Positions 48,563 through 59,802 of a stretch of 64,000 bases of DNA are shown here, one piece after another. A program made the translations under genes and the position numbers. This DNA comes from Brachionus rotundiformis (lineage: Eukaryota > Rotifera > Eurotatoria > Ploima > Brachionidae), in NCBI GenBank assembly GCA_016802295.1, contig JAESIW010000207.1:1812032-1876031 (forward strand), written 5' to 3'. Within the stretch, counting starts at the first letter, position 1. Every line of letters begins with the position of its first letter. The notes under the pieces are model-generated. The model was given only the letters and a program-made list of their open reading frames with translations, did not search any database and had not been told where the DNA came from.

Positions 48563-50803
48563 TTATGGTAATGGAGCATTTGTAAAGAACAATTGAGCAA
48601 TTATTTTACTCACTGCTGGACCGATATTTCTAATAAAAAAAATAAAATTTTTAAACAAAATAACAAATAATAAAAATAAATTATACCTCTGCTGACTACC
48701 ATATTTAACATTAGCCAAGAGTTTAATTCGACTATTTTCATCTGAGCATTTTGAGTATTCATTAATTAAACTTGAAATAATTTTTTTAATTAATTCAAAT
48801 TTTTAATATATTTATAAATATAATATTTACTGAGCTGGTGTTGGATACAAGTCAATTACTGCTAATACTTTCTCTTGAGACAGTCCTTGAATTTTCAATA
48901 AACATTTGGCAAACATCTCTTTTACACTTAGAGGTTTATTTTTGTTCGAAAATTCATTAAATTCTTTAAAAGTCATTAAATAAACTTGGCTCGTATTATG
49001 TGAAAAATTCTTATCAAAATTTTCCAAATCCTTTTTTTTTATGGCACACAATTTCTTATCCTTGTGTTTTTCTATTAAAAATTTGCTCATATGAATTAGA
49101 TAATGGGCCGAGTCTTTAGGATCAGTTGAATGATGAACCACAAGTTTATCAATTATTTGTGTATTTACATCAGCTTGTACCAGACTCTTTTCTGGCAAGC
49201 TCATATGCTTCATTGAGCCATAATCTTCAATTAAATAGACTGCATGAGATATTCCACTTTTTTTAAGCCTGAATTTCTGCTCCTTGTATCTTCCATCAAT
49301 TATACTCGAACAAAAATCATCCATTCTCTTTCTCTCCACTATATAGTTCAATACCAGATCGGCATGTATACCGCTTCTGTGTCGCGCTATCCATGTAAAA
49401 TCTCCAACATGCAATTTTCCAAATTCGTATTTTATTCCAGACTTTTTAATTTCATCAATTAACATATCCTGCTTCTTTCTTAAAAAAATAATTAAATAAT
49501 TAAATAAAATTTAATCAACTTTTTTCATTTATTTTTACGCATTAGTCTCACAATTATCTATAAACAAAATAATTTCATAAGAGCCTGGTAAAAGTAAGAA
49601 CAAAGTATCTGGGTTCATAACTGGTAGATCCATCTGAACATTATCAAAATCAGAATTGTATTCTCTTATTGGTATATCTATTATTTTCGACTCTCCAAAT
49701 TGCTGTGACAGGCCTGTTGAACATCCGATATCTTCCAATTTTTCACTATCTGATGAATCAATCAAATAATAATCAGCCTCCTTATTCAATTTTTTTTCCA
49801 AATTATCTATTTCAACCAAATCTTGGTTAGATTTTTTATTTTTTTTCTTACAAATATCTTTGTCTGAATCAAATCTGGTCTCATTTTCATTATCATTGGT
49901 TGAACCGTACAAAAGTCGGTTTGCCAATTCACGACCACTATCTGTCAGTCTATAACGAGCAGGTAATTTATTTTCTTTTATCACAAAATCTTTTTTACAC
50001 AAATTGGACATAGAATTCCAAGCTGTATAATGATTTTTCGGATCATGAGAGACAAATTGAGCATCTGAATGCTTTTGGGCCTCTTTAATCAATTGACTTT
50101 TTAGCATGTACCTTTCACTTTCGTCTTTTTCATGCTCGTTTCCTAGTAAAGTAATAAGAAGTGCATATGCCCCAGATCTGAACTCTGGCAAATATTCTTT
50201 TGTTCGTGTATTTTTTTTCGGTTTTTTGGCTGTCTCAGATGGTTCTTGTTCTTCATCACTTGAATTTCTACTCCAAGATTTGGTCTTATTGACCCGAAAT
50301 TTTGAATTTGTTGATTTCAATAAATTTGGATACTTGGCTCTAATTGAGTCCGATTCTTGACAACTTGGAACATTATTTTCAGACTCTTCGATACATTTTT
50401 TTTTCGATTTTTTTGTTTTTGTATTTTTTACCTCTTGGTCAGCATTATTTTCACACTCATCCAAAATTTCAATGTCCTCGTCTTCATGTAACTTTACACC
50501 TTCCTTCAAATAAACTTCCAATTTTTCATCAATTAATTTGCATATTTTGTCGCCAAAGCCCTCAAGTATGATGCATTCGTTGCCAGTCTTCAATGGCAGC
50601 GGATACTTACGCAAAGAATTCAGACACTTTAAATTAAGTTAATTAATATAAAAATATAAATATTTTAAATTAACTTTTAAATAAGTATGTTTGCTCTGCA
50701 AATCTCTGGCTACTGCGTCTTCTCTCAATTCATATAACCATTCTTCAAAAACTGGATTAGCACTTTTAAACTTGTTTTTCTTATATCTATCTGAATAACT
50801 CAT
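48563..50803 (-). CDS. MUS81: Crossover junction endonuclease MUS81
   Basis: Structure-selective nuclease, acting with EME1, that cuts branched DNA at stalled forks and recombination intermediates. Five exons: 50803-50675, 50626-49539, 49478-48831, 48770-48687, 48629-48563; 671 aa with consistent phase. The N-terminal helix-hairpin-helix region is visible (NPVFEEWLYELRE, then LNSLRKYPLPL). An acidic and Lys-rich linker follows, then a winged-helix-like segment around 150-240. The ERCC4-type nuclease has the catalytic ERKRMDD at 454-460 and the family SSIIDGRYKEQKFRL stretch. C-terminal HhH2 residues (LSQEKVLAVIDLYPTPA) are present. It is longer than human MUS81 (551 aa), mainly through the linkers. 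Confidence 0.96.
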
Positions 50804-50940
50804 TTTTTTTTAAATTAAAATTAAAATTAATGCAAAATTATTTATAAAAATTTCAAAAGAATCAAAATTCTATAATTACAAAAAATTTTTATTACTAAAT
50901 TAAAAAAAAAATATATTTAATTATTCAATCAATTGAGGAC

Positions 50941-51351
50941 TTAAATGGATACACCAATTAAAAGACCTCCACCAAATGAGACACCAAAAGCCAAATTTTC
51001 TTGCATAAACTTCTTGACATGTCCATAAGCCTTTTCCAATTTTTCATTTTGAGTATCGTTTTCAAAAAGACCAGTCTCTTCAGCCACTTTAATTGCTTTC
51101 TTTTTCAAATCTTTGATTTTTGAACTCTTCTTTCCCCACTTAATTTCAATATAACCAAAATGCTGAGCCAACTGTAGCATTATCAAACTTGAACCAACTG
51201 TAAACGCAGCCATCCTGCCAACTTTGGACATCACATATCCAGTGGCTAGACCGGCTGACCCACCCACAAACATTTGATTCATAGTTGACATTTCTTTGAT
51301 TTCATTGATAGAATTTCTGATAAACTCAGATACACTATTGCTTGATGGCAT
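50941..51351 (-). CDS. FUNDC1: FUN14-domain outer mitochondrial membrane protein
   Basis: Single exon, 136 aa. The FUN14 domain is complete: a Gly-rich first membrane segment (FVGGSAGLATGYVMSKVG), a second segment (AAFTVGSSLIMLQLAQHFGY), the conserved GYIEIKW, a basic linker, and a final Gly-rich segment (FGVSFGGGLLIGV). In vertebrates FUNDC1 is a mitophagy receptor and acts at ER-mitochondria contacts. The N-terminal tail here is short (about 25 residues) and I see no YxxL LC3-interacting motif of the vertebrate type. A mitophagy-receptor role is therefore not supported by sequence. It lies 137 bp upstream of the MUS81 start and 153 bp after MZT1. Confidence 0.9.
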   Translation of the reverse strand: MPSSNSVSEFIRNSINEIKEMSTMNQMFVGGSAGLATGYVMSKVGRMAAFTVGSSLIMLQLAQHFGYIEIKWGKKSSKIKDLKKKAIKVAEETGLFENDTQNEKLEKAYGHVKKFMQENLAFGVSFGGGLLIGVSI

Positions 51352-51504
51352 CTTTTGCCAAAAAAATTTTTAATAACTGTTATATTTGATTGGTAATGTT
51401 ACCTTTTTACGGGTAAATTTTTCATTAAATAATCAAAAATAAAAAAATTAAAAATTTATTAAAAATTTTAAAAAATTATACAATTATTCTTATCATAAAA
51501 TATC

Positions 51505-51711
51505 TTAATCACTAGCAGATAGTTGTGCACATTCTCGTCTTAGATTTAAAATTGAATGGGCTAATGGAGTTGGATTGACACCATTTTCAATCAATCGAAC
51601 ACAAATCGATAGTGTTTCTTTATCCAAGCCAATTTGTAACAAATCCGCTATTTCCTCAATTATCTGCATGGCATCCATAGCTTCTCTAGTAACGTTCAAT
51701 TTATCAGACAT
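51505..51711 (-). CDS. MZT1: Mitotic-spindle organising protein 1 (MOZART1)
   Basis: 68 aa, single exon. Small subunit that recruits and activates gamma-tubulin ring complexes. The body matches the MOZART1 family: helix IIEEIADLLQIGLDKETL, the hallmark SICVRLIENGVNP, then LAHSILNLRREC. Length is normal (about 70-82 aa). An acceptor-like aatttag lies two bases 5' of the ATG, suggesting a 5'-UTR intron or trans-splice site. Confidence 0.93.
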   Translation of the reverse strand: MSDKLNVTREAMDAMQIIEEIADLLQIGLDKETLSICVRLIENGVNPTPLAHSILNLRRECAQLSASD

Positions 51712-51857
51712 ATCTAAATTAATTTATTTCTACTAAATAAAATTTTTTTTTTTAAACTGGACTTTAAAAGCCAATTTTACTTAAAAGATAAAGTTTTTTA
51801 AAAAAATCGATTTAATTAATTTAAATTAAAATTTATTAATTTATTTTTTTTAAATAA

Positions 51858-53116
51858 TTATTCAATCATTTCAACTGAATTGTTTAAATTAATATCTTGT
51901 GTATTTGTGTCCATACTATCTAAATTTTTATTACTACCATTAACTGGATCAGACTTTGATTTTGAGGTATATTGTAATTTGTTTACCATAAGGCCTTGTT
52001 TTAAAGAGTTTGCCTTTTTCAACATATTTACATCAAAGCGAAAATTACAATTACAAGTGGTACATATTGGCGTAAATGTACAGAAAACGCTCAGACAAAC
52101 TGAGCATACATAGCCTACATCAATCAGCTTATGGTGACAAAAACAAGCTGCTCGGTAGTCTACATCGGTTTTCGGCGGATAGACCAACATGTTACGAGTT
52201 TGTTCATCTGGTAGATAGAGCCATAGGAGATAGCTCAGGAGCCCATTTAGCTGTGGAACTTTGAAATAGATTCCGTTGGTCAGATTGCTAGCTTGTTGAA
52301 GCAGTGAGGAGTCTTGTAGAAGGGCACACGAGTCAATTATTATATTCTAAATTTTTAATAATAAATTTAATAAAAAAAATTGTATTTTTATATTTACAGA
52401 TTTTTCAGAACTAAATATCATGTTCATAAAGCTCATGTATTGATTGGAACTATCATCACTGGCTTTAATAATTACGAAGCGGTATTTAACCGAATCGGCA
52501 AAAATGTATTTACGCTGTATACGATTTATGTAGCATAAACCCAGACCCATGGCAGAAGATATCATTGAATCATTGCTTAGATTATCGCTATTTTCTTGTG
52601 ATTTTTATAATCTAATTTATACTAAAAATCAATTTAATATAGACATACCATTACTCAAATTGCCTAAATGCTGAGAAGACAAGTTTTTCAAGTTGCCCTG
52701 AATAGTTTCGTATATATCACTTATTTGTTCATATCTTTCCCAAGGTGTCTGATTATTGTCAACTATTTTTGATTTATTTGGATAAAGATATTCTCTTTTT
52801 TTTTAAATTTAGAATAAGATAAAAAATGATCTCCAAATGGCCTTACGCTTTGGTGTTGTGTGCAGCGATTAAGCAGACGGAATTGTTCTGGTTCATTGTC
52901 TTGTAAGCGTTTATGAAGCCCATTACACCGCTCAGACAGTCATTAAAAGTTATCTTTAAATTTTTCTATTAATTTAGGTTAATATTCAGTTTTGGTAATT
53001 ACATTATCTTGAATTTTCGTTTGGTCATTTGGCTGGAACGATTCGGAATTCTGCAGGCCCCACCATATTGGATTAGTGTCCAAGATGACAATGAGCAAAT
53101 TTTTCTCGCTATTCAT
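51858..53116 (-). CDS. GTF2H3: TFIIH core subunit p34 (GTF2H3/TFB4)
   Basis: Subunit of the general transcription and nucleotide-excision-repair factor TFIIH. Five exons: 53116-53003, 52953-52847, 52794-52649, 52594-52398, 52346-51858, in phase, giving 350 aa (human 308). The vWA-like domain begins LLIVILDTNPIWWG. AMGLGLCYINR, FVIIKASDDSSNQYMSFMN, LLQQASNLTNGIYFKVPQL and YLLWLYLPDEQTR are family signatures. The C-terminal C4 zinc module is complete (CFCHHKL, GYVCSVCLSVFC, PICTTC). A Ser/Asn-rich tail of about 50 residues follows and is not conserved. Confidence 0.95.
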
Positions 53117-53344
53117 CCAAAATTTTTATACTATCTTATTAAATTAAACTAATTTAATTCATTTTATAATTATTATATATATGTTTTTTGTGTCAGAATA
53201 AAATTTAAATTAAGCTAGACAAAAACATAAAATAAAAATAAAATTTATTATCTAACTTTTATTAAAATAAATTAACAAAAACAATTTTTTATTTGGAAAA
53301 AAAAGAATAGAACATGTTGAAGATGGAATTGTCTTGTTTAATGT

Positions 53345-53899
53345 TTAATTTTTCCTAAAAGAATTGATTATAAAACATAATAAGATACTTAAAATAAAAT
53401 TAATTACCCATCCACCATTACACTCAATCCAAATGCCATATTTACAGGTAATAAATGATGTAAGCCATTCGATAAGCTTACAAGCCAGAGAGCTAGCTTT
53501 GCTTATTGAATTTACCTTGCATGAATAGCGGAAAGACAAATAAGCTAAAAATGACACTAAAATGACTATTCTTCCCCAATTAATGCAATTGTCATCAAAA
53601 ACCATGTTGGCAATGTCTTTGATTTGATTCAGTATCTTTGTCTCACAGTTTTCATCCATTAAAATCTTGGTCTCAAAAAGCATCTTGTTAAGATAGGAGT
53701 CAAAAGACTCTCGGTGCTCACATTCAGCTTTTAGTGCCAGCTTACGAATTGATATAAATGTCTCGGCGCTGACAAATTTGCAGTCCGCTTTGCAATTTTT
53801 TGATATGTTTTGATATGGATCTTTAACTTCATCAGTTGTATTAAGTCTAAAAGCAAAATAGTCTTTTATTATCTCTAAGGTGGTGATGTATCGTGTCAT
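53345..53899 (-). CDS. Bcl-2 family apoptosis regulator
   Basis: Single exon, 184 aa from the first ATG (MTRYITTLEI). It has a BH4-like start (TTLEIIKDYFAFRL, 6-19), BH1 with the diagnostic NWGRIV (107-112), BH2 (WIECNGGW, 157-164) and a C-terminal hydrophobic anchor (about 164-180) ending FRKN, so it is likely on the mitochondrial or ER membrane. The BH3 position (IRKLALKAECEHRE, about 51-64) has Ala-Glu where the canonical motif has Gly-Asp. The BH4-BH1-BH2-anchor order fits multidomain Bcl-2 proteins, more likely pro-survival, but that direction is inferred. The start lies 427 bp from a divergent claudin-fold gene; the stop lies 228 bp before the TFIIH p34 start. Confidence 0.85.
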   Translation of the reverse strand: MTRYITTLEIIKDYFAFRLNTTDEVKDPYQNISKNCKADCKFVSAETFISIRKLALKAECEHRESFDSYLNKMLFETKILMDENCETKILNQIKDIANMVFDDNCINWGRIVILVSFLAYLSFRYSCKVNSISKASSLACKLIEWLTSFITCKYGIWIECNGGWVINFILSILLCFIINSFRKN

Positions 53900-54325
53900 T
53901 TTTATAATCAAAATTTAATCTATTTTTTAAGCAAAGTTAAATTAATTTTCTAAAAATAATTTCTAACTTGAGAAATTCAATTTTCAAAAAGTTACTTTAG
54001 TAACAATTTTTTGGTTAGATTAATAATTTTTTAAAATAAATTCTTAATTTTATTATCTATTAGTTTTTTTTGTCGAGGAAGTAAAATAAATTTTAATAAA
54101 ACAGTTATTAAATATTTTCAATTAAATAAAATTTTATGTCTATTTTGTAAATATCGATTGAATTAAAATTCGTTGGTCGTAAATAAAATTTGTTGATTAA
54201 TCAAATTTTAAAAATAAATTTTAGTTTAGTTATCATGGTATAAATTTTTGGAAAATCATGGAAACATTTTTAAAATTGGCCATATACTTAAAAGAAATAG
54301 ATTTTTTTTATTATTTAGCAAAAAT
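53900..54325. promoter_or_regulatory. Divergent promoter region
   Basis: 426 bp separate the divergent starts of the Bcl-2-like and claudin-fold genes. AT-rich with no recognisable core motif. A polypyrimidine/AG sequence (tattatttag) ends seven bases before the claudin-fold ATG and looks like a 3' splice site. Confidence 0.4.
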
Positions 54326-55105
54326 ATGAAGAATTTTTTTTTATTTTCTTTACTAGTTTTATGTTTTTTATCAATTTTATTTAATAATGTGTCAATAAAT
54401 AGTTCGAAGTGGCGCCAGGCTCAACTGGTCGAGTCAAATGGCCAGGTTATTCGATCATCATTGGGCTTTTGGAAAATTTGTAATGAAACTTTCAGTAATG
54501 GATCATCAAATGTGACAGTCATTTGTGAAAGGATAAAATTTAAACACGAACCAATGTTGACAAACTCTCGAATAATAAATTATATTGGATTTGTTTTCCA
54601 AATAATTGGAAGTTTGTCAATATTTTGTCTATTTTTTATAGCTCTATGTGAGTACAAATTAACCTTGGTGTGGAACTTGAATGTTATTTTAAGTATTATC
54701 TGTGTATCTTTTTTTACCATTGGCCTCAATTTGATGATTGTTTCCACAATTATATTCTTGTCCAAAGTCAAATTTATAAAAATTGATGACAAACTTCATT
54801 TCTATGAACTTGGATTCAGATCTTCTGCTCTAATAGGCTTTACTTTATCTATATTCTGCTGTATCGGGGTCTTGGCACTTAACTTTATATTTTTGAGCAC
54901 GTCAACCATAAAGCGAACCAAAAAAGCTGCAAATGATTCGGTGGAAGAACCCAAAATGGCTTTAAATCAGAATAAGAAAAGCTCACTTCAAAATAATTTT
55001 AAATTTATTAATCAACCTGTTTTTCCAAAAATACCTCCGCCACCGCCGCCCCCTCTATCTTTAGAGGCCAAGACCTCGTTTGGAATTATCAATGATGATA
55101 GATAA
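54326..55105 (+). CDS. Four-TM claudin/PMP22-fold membrane protein
   Basis: Single exon, 259 aa from the first in-frame ATG (MKNFFLFSLL). The frame is open 26 codons further 5' without an ATG. Four hydrophobic segments lie at about 2-20, 85-108, 117-143 and 165-190. The first extracellular loop has W (SSKW), GFW and two Cys (WKIC...VIC), which is the W-GLW-C-C hallmark of the claudin/PMP22/EMP/TARP/clarin superfamily, plus two likely N-glycosylation sites (NET, NVT). The cytoplasmic tail is Lys-rich and has a run of eight prolines near the C-terminus, a possible SH3/EVH1/profilin ligand. No C-terminal PDZ-binding motif of classic claudins is present. Subfamily unresolved; a junction or channel-accessory role is possible. 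Confidence 0.75.
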   Translation: MKNFFLFSLLVLCFLSILFNNVSINSSKWRQAQLVESNGQVIRSSLGFWKICNETFSNGSSNVTVICERIKFKHEPMLTNSRIINYIGFVFQIIGSLSIFCLFFIALCEYKLTLVWNLNVILSIICVSFFTIGLNLMIVSTIIFLSKVKFIKIDDKLHFYELGFRSSALIGFTLSIFCCIGVLALNFIFLSTSTIKRTKKAANDSVEEPKMALNQNKKSSLQNNFKFINQPVFPKIPPPPPPPLSLEAKTSFGIINDDR

Positions 55106-57324
55106 GCTTTTATTTTGTTGATTTTAATTGTTTAGATAAGAAAATTTGGTCAAATTTTGAGTAATTAAGTTAATTTTTTTCTTAAAATTAGACAAAACAA
55201 ATAATATATCGATTTTTTAATTCGTTTATTTACCAAAAATTTTATTTAAGTATCATTAATATTTATTAAATGATTATTAGATTTTTTTAATTTTAATTAC
55301 TTCCAGAAATAAATCAAATTCAATTTTTAGTATTTTTTTGCTCCCTTTTTTGAGAAATAAATCTCTATTTGCCATTTTGTCAGCTAAATTTTATCTCTTA
55401 TTGTTCATTTTAATTTAGAAAATAGTTTATTTTTAAAACAACTATTAACTTTATTACTTATTTACTGTTATTAATATGCAAATATAAACAAAACTTTTCA
55501 AAAAGCTCTCACATACTATAATGTTCTGCTAAATTAGCATATCATAAATAAAAGAATTTCTTACGTAATAAAATTAAATAAATAAGGTGTTTAACTATAA
55601 GTAGTTGTTTTTCAAGTTATTTACCTAAAATAAAGAAATAAAGATTAGTCTTGGCTTTATAATGAATAGTGACCAACTAAAGTACAAATCAATTAGCAAT
55701 GTGCATCTAAAATATCTACCATTTTGTTCGATTAAGTCCTTTGTTTGTGTCAAACACAAACACCAAGATTATCTTAAGGTAAATATTAATTAAACTAGCC
55801 TAATGACTTAACTCGATAGCTAGCTAGCTTTTCCAAAATAGGTTAAGTTTCGGTGCATATAAGATATAAGTTTATTAGCTCTAATTAATTGCTTGAAAAC
55901 AAAGATTTAAATCAAGGGCCTTAGTCGTGTCGAACTTATTTAGTTTTCACGGCATTTCCAATTCTCTCAACCATATATTCTGATAATTTGCTTAACCTCA
56001 ATATTTACCGAATACTATAGAAACTAAATTATATATATTTTTTTTATGTTATTTTTGTTTGATACCAACGAAATTTATATCAATTATATTGGATTTAAAG
56101 TAAACATTCGACTAAATCATTAGGGACAATAATTTTTTTCTTTATTTAAATGCAAATTTTCCATTCTATTTTTAAGAAAATTAATTTAATTTATTCAATT
56201 AATAAATATCCAAATGTGACCACTCGGAAGAAAATTTAAAATAATAATCAATACAAAAAAGATAATTTTGAAAATAAGTGAGTCAGCCCTGAATACTTGA
56301 TTATTCAAATACCAAAGTAATCAAATGGAAGCTTTTTTTTTTGTTATAAATGCTTTGAGTTTTCTTTACCTCGTCAATTAAAATTTCTTCATATTCTTAG
56401 AGGTGCTTTATAATTTAGCATAATTCCTCTCAACTTTAAATATCATTTGCATCAAGCTTTACCTTAACTAGAGTAATTTTAATTAGATTGTTTATCTCGG
56501 AGCAAATTGCATGTTTCTAATGTAACTAATTAAGCTAATGTAGAAATAGGACCACTCAAGCCCGACGTCATAATTTGGTTACCAAATTAGACAGACGTTT
56601 TGTGATTCATTTAATTATGTAATAAATTAAATATTTTTTTTTAAAAAATGTATTTTTTTATTACTGTCTGGACTTAATCTCGCTTAATCAAGCGATTTAT
56701 GATTAATATCTCCCATTATTTGGCTCAGGGTATTGACTAGATCTTTTACCACCCTGGAGAGGATTTTTTAAACGATATCTTAAAAAATACTATTGATAAA
56801 TAGATAAGAAGTAGCTTCATTTAGCATTTAAGTGCTCAGTGTATTCAAAAGAATAATTTTCTTCTAATTTAAAAATAATAAACAGATTTATTTGTAGATA
56901 AGTTCCAATTTATATTTGCAGAAATTTGGATGCATTTGCACGCCATTTAATAAAAAATAATTTTCATTATTCACTAAAAAAAACTTAATTTTTTATGTAT
57001 TTGATTTTCTATATGCCATTTAGTATACAGGCTCATAAGAATTTTTTTTAATTTATTTTTTGATAATTTTCCAATAAAATTTTATTAATAACCTTACATT
57101 GGTGTTTTTTCACAATAGCGAAAAAAAGTTTCAAATGACCAAAATTGACCTATTCAAATACCAAATAGCTGCACGAGATTCAGATTCTTATCTGATGTCT
57201 GTAAACCATTAGCCAGCATAAATAAACAAATAGCTAGCTATTCTCATAGATCTTATGACACCTGTTGGCAATGTTTGATCTTTGTTTTAAATTTAGATAA
57301 ACACTCTTAGAGGTCTAAGAGAGA
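55106..57324. other. Intergenic, no gene seen
   Basis: About 2.2 kb between two plus-strand genes; AT-rich, with no conserved coding segment. The last 60 bases contain several AG acceptor-like sites (aaatttag, cactcttag) before the next ATG. Confidence 0.45.
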
Positions 57325-59802
57325 ATGAGCAATGAGGACAAGGTCGAGCAGCAAGAGACTGCTGGCACAAATTTTACCAATGGTTCAAATAAGTTTAAAA
57401 GCTATTTGATTGAGAAATTGTTGAACGAGTCGCCGAGTAGCTACAAGCCGATATCGGTTTGTGCGGAAGACAAAGATGATGTCGCGAGTGAAACAGGCAC
57501 CTATACTATCGAGGACGATCTACTTGACAGCAAAAAAATGACCGATCACGAGATTGATGAAAAATTTGGAATAAGTAAACCCCAAGTTGACCAGACTACA
57601 AAAAAAACACCATTAAAGCAATCAAAGACCATACGAGTACGCAACCAGACTTATTCGCTTGGCAACGATATAGCCAATCAATCATGCGCTTCCTCCGAGA
57701 CGTCTTCCTCTCATTCAATACCCAAATTGACCAAAACAAGCACATATAACCTAATTTCAGAAACAAATTCAGACTCACCAAGGACCATAGCAACCAATGT
57801 GTTGCTTGGAGATACAGATAATTTGATAAAAGAGATAAAAAAACACGAAAACATGTCCTCGTCATCGGCATCAAGTTCGTCCACAAATTTGTCCAATGAG
57901 AATAAGACAAAATTTTGGACGATACCTAGTAGTAGTTCCCCTACGCCCAATATAAAGCCACACCTAGAATCTGTATCGACCAGAGCCACTGTGGATTATG
58001 ATGGCCAGGACTATGAAGAGGTCAGCACTCCGAAAAAAAGTCTCGCATTCGAGTTCAGTCTTACACCCGATAACACATTTGTGAGCAAAAATTTGGTCAA
58101 AAAAGAGCCTCAGGTGTCATCGAGTCGCACAGAAGACTCTGCCATGACCATAACCAAAGGTTTTGAAGCGCGAAAGAACCGTCGAGACCTGGCTCAATCA
58201 GTCAATTCGTCAACTAGTGTCAATAGCCCTAAAAGCAATGCTCCAAGTGGCATTAGCCTCGGGGCTAAGATACAAGAAAAAGCCAAGGAGAACATGAACT
58301 CGGAGCCTAAGCGCCGTGGCTCGGACAGCAATGCGCCAGCCAGCATTCAATACACCAATAGAACTCTGTACTTGAGACAACAGTCAGCCAAAGCTAAGCG
58401 AGACTCATTGGACAAAAAGCCCAAAGAGGGAATTTTAAAAAAGCCAGCGACCAACACACCACTGTCACGCAATTCGAGCCTTAGCCGATCGGTCCAAGTT
58501 CCTAAAAATAACACCCGACCTAGCAGTGTTAAGAAGACTTCTCGTAATGTGAGTCCGTGTGACAATTCATTGATGACCAATTCGCTTAATTTACCAAATA
58601 GGTCTTCATTGCCAGACTCTTTTCAACGCAGAAAAATGTACGATCCTGCCAAGTCGGTTCAGGCCGACAAGGACAAAAAACAAAAGGAAATGGACACTAA
58701 AAAGTCCATGCTAAGCAATTCAGCTAATGATTTCAATGATTTTGACTCAATGTCCGAATCTTCGTACAACTCTTTGCCACATCAACAAGTAGATAGCTCC
58801 AATCAGGTAAATTTAAGTTTTTTTTTCAAATTTTTTATCATAATAAAAATAGAACAAAACCATCTAAAGTTTATTTTAATTTTTATAATTTTTAGTTTAT
58901 AAAATTTAGAGATATTTATATATAATTTATTCATGAATTAGAAAAAAAAATTATTTTAAGAATATTTTTATGAGCTGATTTGAATACATTGATAAGAAAT
59001 TAATCTCCTTTTAAATGATAAAAAAATTAAAATAACTTTTTTATTTTAATTAATGAAGATAAAAATTGACTAGCACTTGATTTACTTGATTTGATGATGT
59101 TTAACTATCTTGGATATTCTCAATTAAAAAAATTATTATCCAATTTTCAATTAAGTTAGAAAAAGTTTTTTGTTTATCTAAAAAATAATTTAAAACCTCA
59201 CAGGTCGCTAGAAAATCCCAATTAATTAGCCATTTTTACATTTGCTATACTAAGATAAATTTTAAAAATTTTAACTATTATCATACTGGCACTAATAATC
59301 TTATCTAATAATTTCTAAGACATATGAAAAAATTCTCCAATCTACACTGCAGCGTTTGTGCATCCGTCTAATTCAAATGTCAACTGGAATACTTGACAAA
59401 ATCGGGTATAATAACTTTTTCTATTAAAATATATTTATTTTGATTAAAATTATATATTTAAAGTGACAATCGTGCGAACCTATGTGACTCGGTGCAGTGC
59501 TTGAGTTCATGCTCAGAGCTGGAAAGAATGCAAATTTTGACCAAACTTGTCAATAACATGCAGGTCATTCACGACAATATGCAAAGTAAAGTTTTTTAAT
59601 TAATTAAAATCTAATTGTTTTTTAAATAAAATTTTTAGTGATGGACCAAACATTATCCAATCAAAAGATGGAGGACAGCTACATAAAAGAATTGACCAAA
59701 ATTAGGCAAGAAGTAGACCTGCTCAAAAAAACAACATGTCGTTCACCAAGCAATCAGTCTGCGCGTAGCTCCTTACTCAACAACAGCTTTGAAACTAACT
59801 AA
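57325..59802 (+). CDS. Ser-rich centrosomal candidate (CEP170-like)
   Basis: Four exons: 57325-58806, 59320-59405, 59464-59585, 59639-59802; phases agree, 617 aa. Exon 1 is a long, Ser/Asn/Lys-rich, probably disordered region. Residues about 55-80 (GTYTIEDDLLDSKKMTDHEIDEKFGI) resemble the motif of CEP170 proteins that precedes the microtubule-binding half. Basic Ser/Pro segments (KRRGSDS, RPSSVKKTSRN) would suit microtubule binding. Exons 2-4 encode a helical C-terminus (LQRLCIRLIQM, LERMQILTKLVNNMQ, IKELTKIRQEVDLLKK) that ends in a coiled coil, as in CEP170. The FHA domain of vertebrate CEP170 is absent. The family call is tentative; the gene model is firm. Intron 1 is 513 bp. Confidence 0.75.
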
